From Zygnema cylindricum (Eukaryota; Streptophyta; Zygnematophyceae; Zygnematales; Zygnemataceae), in assembly GCA_037447655.1 (NCBI GenBank), contig JBBHKE010002624.1, positions 1-64,000 on the forward strand: a DNA stretch of 64,000 nucleotides. Reading direction: 5' to 3'. Within the stretch, counting starts at the first letter, position 1, and the number at the start of each line of letters is the position of its first letter. A program made the position numbers and the translations under genes. The notes under the pieces were generated by a model. It worked only from the letters and a program-made list of their open reading frames with translations. It was not told where the DNA came from and made no database searches. This document shows positions 32,847-43,735 of the stretch, in pieces.

Positions 32847-33565
32847 GGGCGCTTTAACCATTAAGGCGCTACAAAACGGTACACGTGACGGATTTCGAAA
32901 ATATATAAACATTAACGCGACGCCTAATTAAGACCAAACTAACCAAGAGGAAAAATTCATGCACAAACACGAATCTGAACCGTGTAAAACATTTTTTGAT
33001 CGGACGGCCAACATTGTAGCCGCCACCCAAAGTGAGCTTTTGGTGGCATTCGGAGATTTCGAAACGCGGTGCCACGTGGTGCCGCATTATTTGATACCGG
33101 AGAAGATGGAAGGAGGAACCATGGCTCTTGATTTGAGAGGTGTCACCTTGTACACCATATCGTACAATGGACGTACAATAACTACATCGCCTATTGTACC
33201 TTCTTGTACTATAAATTGTTCCTATTGGACTAGGTTTAGTAGTAGGTTGTCGTAAGTAGGCAGACCAAGACTTAATGATATTTAGGTACCTCTCTCTAAG
33301 AAAGCTTGTAACTATAAAGGTCATTTTTGACCAGCCATAACTTACTACTCAGGGGAGCAAATTCATTGATTTTTTTGGAGCAAATTCAGTGATTCTTTTT
33401 GCCCTATGCTCAGGGGAGTCGGGTCCTCACATAGATGAGGATGGTTAGAATACTTATATTCTTAGGTGTTACTTATTTAGTGGGAGAGTGAAAGGGGAAA
33501 ATATTATCATAGAGGCTTTACATAGGTTGCCCATTCTGTGGGTCAATGGAGACCACAGAATTGCA
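32847..33565 (+). repeat. E9: 5' LTR remnant
   Basis: This is the downstream two thirds of an E4-type LTR, ending ACAGAATTGCA at 33565. It contains the TATA-like CTATAAAGG (33312-33320) and the gag start ATG at 33546. Its first bases continue the tRNA-like module interrupted by E8. Confidence 0.85.
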
Positions 33566-34620
33566 AGTAATGGGCCCACTCTCTAAGGTGCCAAAATTTG
33601 ATTGATCGGACTTTCTTTATTGGGAAATGATTATGGAGGGGGAACTTTCTGAGAAGCATATATGGGGCATAGTGTATGGACAAATCCGTTGTCCACCTCC
33701 ACCTAGGTTTGGAGGAACACGCTTCTCTGGCATCTCCACCACCTCAACAACCAGAACAACTGCTACAATAACCAATGACGATGACGAGGAAGGCGAGGAG
33801 ATTGTCATGGAAGGAGAAAACAGAGGAGTCGCACCTCAAGTGACACCCTTGCCAAAGACAATATCAGCGGCAGCACCACAAGCAAAGGTGACACCACCAG
33901 CAACGTTGACAATGGGTTGGACTGAGCGATCAATATATGAAAAGTGGAACTATAAAGATAAGGTTGCTAAACTGTTAATTTTCAAAAGTGTAGTGAAGGG
34001 TATTGTTATTACCTTTATGTATGTCAGGTCTTCATCTCAGATTTGGATATCACTAGTTAACAAATATAGAAGTGGATCTTTGCAGCAACAACAGTTGGTA
34101 GAAAATAAGATTGCATCCTATAATTATATGAGAGGAAGCATGAACAATTATTGCAATGATCTAGGAGCATTATTTGGAGAGTTAGAGAGTGCAGGTAACT
34201 CATGGTCTGAGAGACAAAGAGTAAACACCTTGATGATAAAGTTACTTCAAGAGTATGAGAATATCACTAACCGGTTGGAGGATATAAGAGATAGTAATTC
34301 GAACTGGGATGATATGTTGGGAATGATTTTAGAAAAAGAAAGCACCATAGATTTTAGGAGAGGGAGTCCTAGTGGTCAAGCGTTGGCTGCAGGATCTGAT
34401 TGGTGGAAGCGTGATCAGGAGAAACGGAAAGATCCTTATCGAAATTTTGGAGGAAGAGGATAAGGAGGTGGCAAACTTGATCGACAGGGGAGATGAACTC
34501 CTCGAGAATGACTTTGCCATTTCTGCAAAAAACTAGGATAGTTTATGGCAGGTTTGTGTCAAACTTGCAGATCTATGATTCAAAGATGGACAAGGAACCT
34601 CAAAGGATGGAGGGAACAAA
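33546..34620 (+). pseudogene. E9: gag, starting inside the LTR
   Basis: ATG at 33546 lies 20 bases before the LTR end and reads METTELQVMGPLSKVPKF before a TGA at 33603. Open sequence resumes at 33606: YWEMIMEGELSEKHIWG, a region with ERSIYEKWNYKDKVAKLLI, QQQLVENKIASYNYMRGSMN and NTLMIKLLQEYENI (gag core). The zinc knuckle near 34510-34560 has a stop in place of its His (CHFCKKLG then stop). The primer-binding site lies within the coding frame. Confidence 0.85.
33566..33579 (+). promoter_or_regulatory. E9: primer-binding site (half initiator tRNA-Met)
   Basis: AGTAATGGGCCCAC directly follows the LTR end. It differs by two bases from GGTTATGGGCCCAC, the complement of the anticodon arm of initiator tRNA-Met, and not from the 3' acceptor end used by most plant copia elements. 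Confidence 0.75.
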
Positions 34621-36050
34621 AAGGTCTTCTTAACTCAAATTCATGATGAGGAAGAGGAGGATGCGACCGAACCGGAAAAAGAGCATGAGGAGCTTCTTCT
34701 TAATTCGAAAACCATTGAGAAGCATGCCGATATTCCACGGAGACAAAAGTGTGCTTTCAGAGGTAAGAGGGATCCCCTGGAGGATGGGTGAATCATACAA
34801 TCAGGATCTTTAATGCTTATGTGCAAGGATAAGAGGTGGTTTAATAAACTGAGGAAGATCTTAACACTTGAGATAGAGTACGGAGATGGTATAGTAGAAA
34901 CCACTAGTCTTGGCGGATGTGTTGACTTAAAGGTTCTAGTTGATGGAAGAGCCTCAATTGTAACTCTATCACATGATCTTTACATTCCACAGCTTAGTAA
35001 TAACCTAGTGTCTACAGCTGTCCTAGATGAAAAGGAGTTTGAAATAGGAACTAAGAAAGGAATTTTCACAGCCAGCTTTGATAATGAGGTCTATTTCATA
35101 GATGAGAAGGGTAGTCAAGGAATGTTCAAAATTGTACTCTATAATGAAAAGAGTCTTCTACACTCGTGTGCAAGTGATATGATGCTTTGGCACAAAAGGT
35201 TGGGGGATATGCATCCAGATAAATTAAAGAAAATAAAGAAAAAGGGAATAGTGGATGGTATTACCTTTGAGGATAATGATACCTCAGTGCAGTGGATGTG
35301 CCCAAGGGAAGATTCATAGACTTCCATTCCCAAAGGCAACCACATTTAGGAGAGAGAAAGTATTGGATTTAATTCACACTGATGTTTGGGGACCTGCTAG
35401 GTATATTTCACATGGAGGGAAGAGATGGATGCTAACCATCACACGTGATTGGTCTAGATACACTAAGGTATAGTTCTTCATACCTAAGTCACAGGTATTG
35501 AGATGTTTCAAAGATAACAAAGAATGGAGTGAAAAATTACATGAAATCTCAATATAAGAGATAAAAAGTGTTAATGGGAAAGAATACACCTCAAGGGAAT
35601 TTGATGAATTTCTTAAAGAGAAGAAAGAATTCATCATGAGAAAACTGTTCTTTATAATCCTAAAGAAGTTGGAGTAGCAGAAAGAGATAATAGAACTTTA
35701 GGGGATATGTCTAAAAGTATGCTAACTGATAAGAGGATAGGATTGCAATTTTGGGCTAAGTTAATGAATTATAATAACTACATCAAAAATACAGTCCTAT
35801 CTTCAGCAAATAAAAAGGAAACTCCATATGAGAGGTGGACAGGAAAAAAGCCAGATTTGTCTAGTTTGAGAGTGTTCAAAAGTCAAGTCTACAATTTTGA
35901 TTCCGATAAGACTAAATGGAAACCTCAGGGAAGAGGGAAACCAAGATATCTTGTAGGATATGATAAGAGCACAAAAGGATAGCGAGTGTATGACTTGAAA
36001 AAGAGAGATATCATTTTGGTAAAACACATAGATGAACGAAGTAAAGTCCG
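34621..36050 (+). pseudogene. E9: protease and integrase
   Basis: The protease active site has decayed: IIQSGSLMLMCKDKRW replaces IIDSGAS, so the catalytic Asp is gone. Integrase follows with LWHKRLGDMHPDKLKK (one His of the zinc motif replaced by Asp), CSGCAQGKIHRLPFP in a shifted frame, LIHTDVWGP, KSVNGKEY (second catalytic Asp replaced by Val) and GVAERDNRTL. The frame 35707-35982 gives the C-terminal block up to GKPRYLVGYDKS. Confidence 0.85.
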
Positions 36051-37340
36051 TTGATCCATTCAAATATAACAAGGAAGTAAAAATCAGATTTGAACGGGAT
36101 CATTTTTGTGACCTTGATTTTGGAAATGAAGAAAAAGAGGGGGAAAAAGAAAATTCTGCAGATCTTCCTAAAGAGAAGGAGGAAAGAACAACAACCGAGG
36201 TAACACCACAATATGAAGTGGAAACTGATGAAGAGCTTGATGAGGCACCGGAGCTGGAAGATATGGGAGCTGAAGATATTGCGAAACGGAATCGGAGGAT
36301 GCCTTCCATACTGGCGTCACATTTTGAAAGGGGAAGAAGAAGAACTAAACGACTTCAAGAACGACAAACAAACAACCAACTCACAAAGATGTCACATCCG
36401 GATGAACCTCAAACATACTTAGAGGCCATAAATACCCCAAAAAGTAGTCGGTGGATCACGACTATAAATGAAAAAATGGCCTCCATTATGGAAGCAAATA
36501 CATGTGAGTTGGTAGATTGTCATCCGAAAAGAAAACCAATTATTTGTATGTGGGTTTTTAATCTTAAACTAATCCCAAATAATACTATTGAAAGATACAA
36601 AGCTAGGTTGGTTGCTAATGATTGATTATACTTAGAATGAAGGAATAGACTATGAAGAAACCTTTGCACCTGTAGTGAGATTCCCTTTTGTTAGAATTCT
36701 TTTAAGTTTAGCTGGAGCAGAGGATATCGAAATACACCAGATGGATTTCAATCGTACCTTTCTACACAGAGAGTTAGAAGAAGAAATCTACATGAAGCAA
36801 CCGAAAGGTTTTGTAGAAAGTGGAGAAGAAGACAAGGTATGCAAGCTGATAAAATCACTTTATGGCCTTAAGCAAGCCTTGTGACAATGGGACAAAAAGA
36901 TGGATGAATTTTTGACCGGTTTAGGGTATACCACAATTAGTTCATATCACTCTAAACATCTATTTGAGGATGAGAATGGAGTGATATTTATTGCTATATA
37001 TGTGGATGATTTGTTAGTCTTAAGTTAGTCTTTAGATAAGATTAACAAACTAAAACAGGATCTAAGAAGCAATTTTGACATGAAAGACCTTGGTGAAGCA
37101 AAGTATATTTTGGGGATTCAAATGGAGAGGGATACAAGGAACAAAATTATAAGACTCAACCAGAAGGAAGCTATTGGTAATATGCTAGAAAAGTTTCAGA
37201 TGAATAAAGCAAATGGATGTACTACTCGCATGGATCTAAAGAAAATATCAGAGGGGACTGAAGAGGTAAAAATATTTATATTGAATGATGAGATAGATGA
37301 TGAAGAAAAGAAGTTTATGGAAAGAATTCCATAAGGACAG
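36051..37340 (+). pseudogene. E9: linker and reverse transcriptase
   Basis: An acidic linker (36051-36300) leads to [82 protein letters not shown] with TGA at the Arg codon (36882), IAIYVDDLLVLS (YVDD intact, near 37000-37011) then TAG, and KYILGIQMERD. The conserved QMDV/IKTAFL block is altered to QMDFNRTFL but keeps the Asp. Confidence 0.85.
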
Positions 37341-38001
37341 ATTGTTGGCAGTTTAATAATGAATTGTACTTGTGCGGACATAGTTGCAGCTGTAGGAGTC
37401 TTCACTAGGAGTCTAAATGAGCCCAGGAAGAGAGACTGGGAAGCAGCCAAAAGGGTGATGAGATATTTGGTGGGAACAAGGGAATTTTGGTTGCACTTAG
37501 GAGGGAAGCACACTGACATCACTACTTGGAGTGATGCCAATTATGGGGGTATGCCTTTAAGGCGGTTTACAACTGGATATGTGTTGCAAATTGGATCCGA
37601 CGCATGCTATTGGAGTAGCAAACAACATAAAGTAGTTGCTCAGTCCACTATAGAGGCTGAGTACATAGTTTCTTGTGCTGCCACCAAAGAATTAATGTGG
37701 GTGAAATTTCTTCTCCAGGAACTTGGGTTCATGAAGTCTGGAACTCAAAATGTTTTTGGTGATAATCAAGCTGTTATCTCTATTACAGCCAATCCGAGAC
37801 ATCACTTGAAAGCTAAGCATACAGATATTAAACTAAGTTTTGTCAAAGAGAAGGTTGAAAACAAAATCATTAAACTGGTTCATAAAACTGATAATGAAAT
37901 GATTGCGGACATGATGACAAAACCAGTGCCTTCCCCTAAGTTGATTTATTGTAGGAAAAACGTCAGATTAACATTGAAAAGTTACTAAGAACTAAGGGGA
38001 G
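37341..38001 (+). pseudogene. E9: RNase H and purine tract
   Basis: The frame 37359-37988 is open for 209 codons: ADIVAAVGVFTRSLNE, WSDANYGGMPLR (catalytic Asp), STIEAEYIVSC (Glu), FGDNQAVISIT (Asp), MIADMMTKPVPSP (Asp). A small deletion removed the IYF residues near 37355. The stop TAA at 37986 is followed by the purine tract TAAGGGGAG (37993-38001). Confidence 0.87.
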
Positions 38002-38475
38002 TGTTGAAAAGAGGTAATTAATAGTTCACTTCTCTATTTTAGTTATACTTTAAAGAGAGAGAATGAGGATCAAAGGCACGCCATGGCTGCCGCTATATTT
38101 TGAATGTGGCAGATTTTGAAGTAGAGTATATATTACCAAAATGTTAACTTGGTCCGGATTTGAACTTGAGACTTTTGGAATTTATATAGTCGGGCGCCTC
38201 AACCATTAAGGCGCTACGAAACGGTACACGCGACGGATTTTGAAGATATATAAACATTAACGTAATGGCAAATTAAAACCAAACTAACGAAGAGGAACAA
38301 TTCATGCACGTACGCCAATCTTCACCCTGCAAAAGATATTTTGATCGGACTGCCAACAGTGTAGCCGCTACCCGAAGTGAGCTTTTGGCGGCATTCCAAG
38401 ATTGCGTCACGTAGTTCCACGTGGCGTTGCATTATTTGATACCGGAGAAGATGGGAGGAGGAAACATGGCTCCCT
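38002..38475 (+). repeat. E9: 3' LTR, truncated
   Basis: It starts TGTTGAAAAGAGGTAATTAA and follows E4/E10-type LTR sequence to about 38475 (ATGGCTCC), where similarity stops. The promoter, R and U5 parts are missing. An antisense tRNA-like module lies at 38150-38217. Confidence 0.83.
38150..38217 (-). other. tRNA-like module, antisense in the E9 LTR
   Basis: On the - strand: GCGCCTTAATGGTTGAGGCG (A-box/D-arm-like) and, about 35 bases on, GTTCAAATCC (B-box-like). The equivalent position of the 5' LTR, between these boxes, is where E8 is inserted (GGGCG at 38192-38196). Confidence 0.5.
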
Positions 38476-39269
38476 ACTTTCGTTTCCCCCCAAAATTTAG
38501 TGCCCAAAGAGAAAATCTTTTGCCGTACAATAAATTACTTTAGCCACATTCCTTTCACCATAGTACAATAAACGTCAATCCGATAATTTGAATGTATTCC
38601 ATGTTTGACGTCTTTTGCACTCATTTTGGCGTCTTTCTCTTTCGATCCCTAGGCAAGAGAATCCAGCTCATCAAAAAACTTTATTGAAAACCACCTTGCG
38701 TGGTGATTTTAGTTAAATTATCACCCAAATATTGGATGACAAACATTCCATGTTAGTTTAAGACGAGAGAGAGTACGCGTTATTTTTCCCTATACCCATC
38801 ACGCACCTATAAGGAAAAAAAAATTCTAGGGGACTCGAACCTACACTTTTGTTAATCGACCTTTGCAAAATTATACACCTTCATCGCCTCTCCCCTCTCC
38901 TTGTCACACTATCGCTTTTATCTCACATTTTTTAGATTGAGAAAGAATAATACTGGTGTGAAATGAAAGGTGTTTGAAAAATATTTTTTTTGACTACCTT
39001 TAAGTATTTTTTTATTGCAAGTCGATTGAGAAAAGTCGAAAAGCATGGCAAAAAGATATTGAATCTGTGATGTCGATGTTGTCACAAGTGAGCATGACGT
39101 CACGATAGCGTAAAACCTCAAACATCTACAATGTTTGAGCAAACTAGACATCTCCAATCATCGTTGTTTTTGTAGAGGTCACCGATTGTTGGTCATTTTT
39201 TTCTCGGCTCCAATCATCACATGTCGTACCCACATCTAAAACCGTCACATTTCAAAGTTACGATTTCAG
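38476..39269. other. Non-coding spacer between E9 and E3
   Basis: No coding signal is seen apart from short random frames. On the - strand, 38890-38812 holds a possible degenerate tRNA or tRNA-derived sequence. The last 30 bases contain the E3 target site. Confidence 0.55.
38812..38895 (-). other. Possible degenerate tRNA-derived sequence
   Basis: On the - strand, GGTTCGAGTCC (38841-38831) is a perfect B-box. It is followed, after CCTAGAA, by a run of nine T, which would end RNA polymerase III transcription. Upstream GGCGATGAAGGTG could be a weak A-box. Stems do not pair well, so an active tRNA is unlikely. Confidence 0.35.
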
Positions 39270-39274
39270 TTTTG

Positions 39275-40323
39275 TGAAACTCTGAGACCTCCATAAGTCC
39301 TCAGAGTGGACAGCTTCCAAGAAGCCTCTAGGATAATCCTGACCCCTTTGTGTTTAAGCAAAAATAACTGCCACCCTGGCAGACAAAAACTCTGACCAAC
39401 CTTCACCCCTGTAAAGACAAGACTCCCCTGAGTCGATAGCAAAAAGAATCTCTAAATTTGCTCCCCTGAGGAGTAAGTTATGGAGGGTCAAAGTTGACCT
39501 TTTGTATAGAAGCTCTCTGGGTGAGAGGGTCCTATCTCCTAATTTTTCTAAGTCCTATCTCTCTCACAGACTCTATCTACTGATGTACAGAACCAATCAG
39601 AATTGAGTTCCGTACGCAAAAGTACAGCTGCCGGTGTACTTTAGGTACGGACATTGTACGACAGGGCCTAAATGTCGACACATGTCATATCCGGATTCGA
39701 TGCCATAATCTCCGGGGATTCCACGATCCAACGAAATTTCGCCACGCGTCATCCGATGTGGCGATGGCCACAAACCGCCGAAAACTTCCTCCGCGATCTC
39801 GGCGCTTATTGCGACCGTCCGATTAGAATCTAATTTAATCTTAGCCGTAATAAATACATGTGCGGTATTTGTTTCATTTACGAAACAAATGCGCGGTATT
39901 GATTTATAGTCCGTACCGTAATCCGTACTTTATATATTACCGGATCTATGTATCCCGTAATCTATTATAGTTAAATGAATTATCGTACGTATACATATTT
40001 AAATAACTATCAAACTATAGACTATGTATCACGATTCCTAGACTTAACGGCTAAGGCTACCGGCTATTTCCTGTCTGCCGGCCGGTAGGTTGAAGGATCA
40101 ATTCTTGCCGCCGGCAGATACCTTTTAAATAAATAAACCCGAACTAATATAAATTTCCCGTAAACCTCAGGATAGCCTAGGTAGCCATGGCTCTAGCTTC
40201 CTCTCCAATTTCTCAGTGACTGCGACAAGTTTGAGAGTTGGAGAGAGAAGTTAGAGGTAGACTGCCTCGGCTTCTTTCTTTCTATTCAGACCTAGAAAAT
40301 ACTTAAAACCATTAATTTCTACA
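39275..40323 (-). repeat. E3: left (3') LTR
   Basis: On the - strand it starts TGTAGAAATTAATGG (40323) and ends CTCAGAGTTTCA (39275). The purine tract AATAAGGGGAG adjoins its start (40324-40334). It contains the W-box pair GGTCAAAGTTGACC (39486-39499), a GTAC cluster, the hairpin at 39867-39890 and a degenerate tRNA-like module at 40039-40110. Confidence 0.93.
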
Positions 40324-40336
40324 CTCCCCTTATTTT

Positions 40337-43300
40337 CTAGTCAATCTTTAATTTCAGACCACACTTCTCCCTGCAGAAAATTAGCTTAGGGGAAGGCACA
40401 GGTTTGGTCATCATATCTGCTACCATCTCACTATCTGGTCGGTACTCTAAACCGATTATTTTATTTTCTACTTTCTCTCTAACAAAGCTGAGTCTAATGT
40501 CCATGTGTTTAGCTTTAAAATGATGTTTAGGATTGGCAGAAATAGCGATTGCTGCTTGATTATCACAAAATATTTTCTGCACACCACTCTTAAGATGACC
40601 AAGTTCACCAAGTAAAGACTTGACCCACATCAATTCTTTTACAGCAGAGCAAGAGGCCATATACTCAGCCTCCATGGTGGACTGAGCAATGACCTTTTGT
40701 TGTTTGCTACTCCAACAGCAAGCCCCATCACCCACATATAATACATATGCAGAAGTGCCTCTCCTCATCGGAGCATCACCATAACTAGCATCACTCCAAG
40801 TAGTGATGTCAATATTCTCCCCACCCAAATGCAACCATAGATCCCTAGTTCCTATCAAGCATCTAAGAACTCTCTTAGCTGCCTCCCAATCCTTTTTAGT
40901 GGGAGCATTTAGACTTCTACTCAGCACTCCTACAGCTGCAGCTAAATCCGGCCGGGTACAATTCATAAAATAGATTAGACTTCCCACTACTTGCCTGTAA
41001 GGAATAGTCTGCATGAACTTCTGTTCTTCAGGAGATAATTCCTCGTCTAACACTATGACTCCTCCTTCCTCACTCCCCTCACTTCCCTTCTTCAACTCCA
41101 TTGGAGTTGTACAACTATTAGCTTTATCCATTTGAAATTTTTCAAGCATGTTCCCTATTGCTTCCTTTTGAGTCAATCTTATAATTTTTCTTTTTCGGTC
41201 TCTCTCTACTTGAATTCCCAAAATATATTTTGCTTCCCCCATATCCTTCATTTCAAATCTCCCCTTAAGATCAGTTTTCAGTTTATTAATTTTTTCCATT
41301 GATTTACTTAAAACAAGCAAATCATCAACATAAATTGCAATAAATATAAAACCTTCCTCATCTTCGAAAACATAGATTGAGTGATCTGAGCTGATCCGAA
41401 TATATCCTAGACCGGTAAGAAACTCATCAAGCTTCTTATTCCACTGTCGAGGCGCCTGTTTCAAACCATAAAGAGATTTAATCAGCCGGCATACCTTACT
41501 CTCCTCTCCTTCTTCCACAAACCATTCGGGTTGTCGCATGAAGATCTCCTCTTCCAATTCTCCATGCAAAAAGGCTGTTTTGATGTCCATCTGGTGCACT
41601 TCCATGTCTTCCGCTGCTGCAAGGCTGAGAAGTTTGCGGAATGAGGGAAATCTGACCACCGGGGCAAAGGTTTCCTCGTAGTCAATTCCCTCCTTTTGTG
41701 TAAATCCCTTTGCCACTAGTCCGGCCTTGTAGCGCTCGATTGTGTTATCTGGGTTCAGTTTTAATTTGTAAACCCACTTACAACCGATTGGTTTTCGGTT
41801 AGGTGGACAATCCACCAGCTCCCAAGTATCAGCTGCCATAATTGAGGCCATCTCTTCATTGATGGCTGTCTTCCACCGATTTCTTTCCGGACAAGTCATC
41901 GCCTCTCCATAAGTTTGAGGTTCATCTTGATGAGATAGTTTTGTTACCTTGTTATTAACCTGTTTTTCTTGCAGTCTTTTACTACTTCTCCTTCCCCCTT
42001 CAAAATCTGAGGCCGGAATATATGGTTCTCGTGGATTCTTTTGAACAAACTTGGTTTCTCCCCTATCCCTTGATTCCGAATCAATTTCCACCACGTCTTC
42101 CGCTTCGGGTAGAGTTGTTACTGGAGTTTCCACAGCCGAGTCCTTTTCGGTCTGATTTGTTCCTGCAAGAGTGCCATCTTCTCTAAAACCTGGATAGTTA
42201 GGAAGCTCAAAGTCATCGGAATTTTCTGACTCAAATCTGATTTTTACTGACTTCGTATATTTGAAAGGATCCACAGACTTTCCTTCATCCATAACTACTA
42301 GATGCTTTACTAAGATTATATCTTCCCTTTTTAGATCATAAACTCTATATCCTTTAACATCTTCATCATATCCTAATAAGTATCCCGGTTTTCCTTTAGG
42401 ATCTAGCTTCCAATTGGACCGATCAGTATCTAGACTGAACACTTGACTGTCGAAAACCTTTAAATGAGATAAGTCTGGTTTCCGGCCTGTCCATCTCTCA
42501 TAAGGTGTTTGATCTTTTATAGCTGAAGCAAGAATTCTATTTTTGAGGTAATTAGCACAGTTCATTGCTTCTGCCCAAAACCTTTTTCCTATCTTCTTAT
42601 CCGACAACATACTTCTAGCACTATCACTTAGTGTTCTATTTAACCTTTCAGCTACCCCATTCTGTTCCGGATTTTCTGGAACTGTCTTTTGGTGTTGAAC
42701 CCCATCTTCCCTCAAAAAATCCTCAAACTGGTTAGAAGTATACTCTCCACCATTGTCACTCTTTACTCCCTTGATTAGAGTTTCATGGAGTTTTTCGCTC
42801 CATGCTTTATATTGTCTAAAACAGTCCTCAGCTTCTGACTTGTTTTTCAAAAAATACACCCGGGAATACCGAAACCAATCATCAGTTATAGTCATCATAA
42901 ATCTCTTCCCCCCCGGTGAGGGCACTCTAGCCGGTCCCCAAATATCTGTGTGTACTAGATCTAGAAGTTTTTCTCCCTTGTAGGTGGCTGTTTTAGGAAA
43001 GGGTAATCTGTGTGCTTTACCTTGAGCACACCCACTACAATCACTTATATCATCACTCTCACTGAACTGAATCCCTTCCACCACTCCCATCTTTTTCATC
43101 TCTCTTAACTTATCTAGATTCACATGCCCAAGCCTCTTATGCCACATCATAATATCATGAACACCCGCATAATAAAGTTTCTTTGTTTCATTATTTAAGA
43201 TCAGCCTAAACATCCCATGGCTACCTTTCTCAGCAATGAAATAGACATCCTCCTCAAAACTAGCAGTAAAGACTCCTTCCCTACTGCTAGTAAAAAAACC

Positions 43301-43357
43301 CTTATCATCTAATACAGATGTAGAGATAAGGTTTTTGTTCAGCTCCGGGATAAACAA
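40337..43357 (-). CDS. E3: integrase-reverse transcriptase-RNase H polyprotein
   Basis: This 1006-residue open frame encodes the enzymes that copy element RNA and integrate the DNA. Integrase: His73 and His78 (WHKRLGHVN) with Cys107 and Cys110, then the DDE triad Asp138 (HTDIWGP), Asp201 (SDNGGEY) and Glu237 (NGVAERLN), with spacing of 35 between the last two. A linker covers about 340-500. RT: WVYKLKLNP near 528, Asp591 (QMDIKTAFL) and YVDD 676-679. RNase H: Asp856 (WSDASYG), Glu898 (TMEAEY), Asp932 (CDNQ), Asp981 (VADMMTKP). All catalytic residues are present. Odd points: Gly546 replaces the Arg usual in [10 protein letters not shown], and Trp612 replaces Gly in PEGF. The listed ATG is not the real start; the polyprotein would enter from gag-protease, which is broken upstream. 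Confidence 0.93.
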   Translation of the reverse strand: MFIPELNKNLISTSVLDDKGFFTSSREGVFTASFEEDVYFIAEKGSHGMFRLILNNETKKLYYAGVHDIMMWHKRLGHVNLDKLREMKKMGVVEGIQFSESDDISDCSGCAQGKAHRLPFPKTATYKGEKLLDLVHTDIWGPARVPSPGGKRFMMTITDDWFRYSRVYFLKNKSEAEDCFRQYKAWSEKLHETLIKGVKSDNGGEYTSNQFEDFLREDGVQHQKTVPENPEQNGVAERLNRTLSDSARSMLSDKKIGKRFWAEAMNCANYLKNRILASAIKDQTPYERWTGRKPDLSHLKVFDSQVFSLDTDRSNWKLDPKGKPGYLLGYDEDVKGYRVYDLKREDIILVKHLVVMDEGKSVDPFKYTKSVKIRFESENSDDFELPNYPGFREDGTLAGTNQTEKDSAVETPVTTLPEAEDVVEIDSESRDRGETKFVQKNPREPYIPASDFEGGRRSSKRLQEKQVNNKVTKLSHQDEPQTYGEAMTCPERNRWKTAINEEMASIMAADTWELVDCPPNRKPIGCKWVYKLKLNPDNTIERYKAGLVAKGFTQKEGIDYEETFAPVVRFPSFRKLLSLAAAEDMEVHQMDIKTAFLHGELEEEIFMRQPEWFVEEGEESKVCRLIKSLYGLKQAPRQWNKKLDEFLTGLGYIRISSDHSIYVFEDEEGFIFIAIYVDDLLVLSKSMEKINKLKTDLKGRFEMKDMGEAKYILGIQVERDRKRKIIRLTQKEAIGNMLEKFQMDKANSCTTPMELKKGSEGSEEGGVIVLDEELSPEEQKFMQTIPYRQVVGSLIYFMNCTRPDLAAAVGVLSRSLNAPTKKDWEAAKRVLRCLIGTRDLWLHLGGENIDITTWSDASYGDAPMRRGTSAYVLYVGDGACCWSSKQQKVIAQSTMEAEYMASCSAVKELMWVKSLLGELGHLKSGVQKIFCDNQAAIAISANPKHHFKAKHMDIRLSFVREKVENKIIGLEYRPDSEMVADMMTKPVPSPKLIFCREKCGLKLKID

Positions 43358-43735
43358 TACATCGGAGAATGTTTATATGGATGTCTTTCCTTCTACTAAC
43401 ACTTTCAGATCTATCGATCCTACAAGAGTAGTGGTGACTATCCTCCCATCCCCATACTCTATCTCTACGGTGGGAATCTTTCTTATCTTTGTGAACAAGT
43501 GCCTATAGCATTGAGGCACCTGAATCTATAATCCAGCTTGCTTCACCTTTCAATCCACCGTAAGCACATTTCTGCCTTCGTGGAATTTCAACCTCAGTTT
43601 TGCCTCCAACTCCTCATCCAAAAGGAGCTCATCGTCCTCGTCCTCGGATTTCGCCTCAAGTACCTGTGTGACAAGGGCCTTTTTCTTTCCTCTCGCGGTA
43701 CCACCGGTCTGCCCCTCCTTTAACCGAAGCTCGGT
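43358..43735 (-). pseudogene. E3: protease region, damaged
   Basis: ASWIIDSGASML keeps the retropepsin DSGA, but right after it a deletion removes the HMC motif and produces a stop (near 43510). Then FTKIRKIPTVEIEYGDGR continues in another frame. A second stop lies at about 43377 (TSI then stop, before TFSDVLFIPEL). Protease is therefore not made by this copy. Confidence 0.8.

Larger units (their letters stand above)
32847..38475 (+). mobile_element. E9: Ty1/copia element with truncated LTRs (group A)
   Basis: The order is partial 5' LTR, primer-binding site, gag, protease, integrase, RT, RNase H, purine tract, partial 3' LTR. The 5' LTR lacks its start because E8 inserted there, and the 3' LTR stops at about 38475. 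It is closest to E4 in coding sequence. At least a dozen stops and frameshifts are present. Confidence 0.87.
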
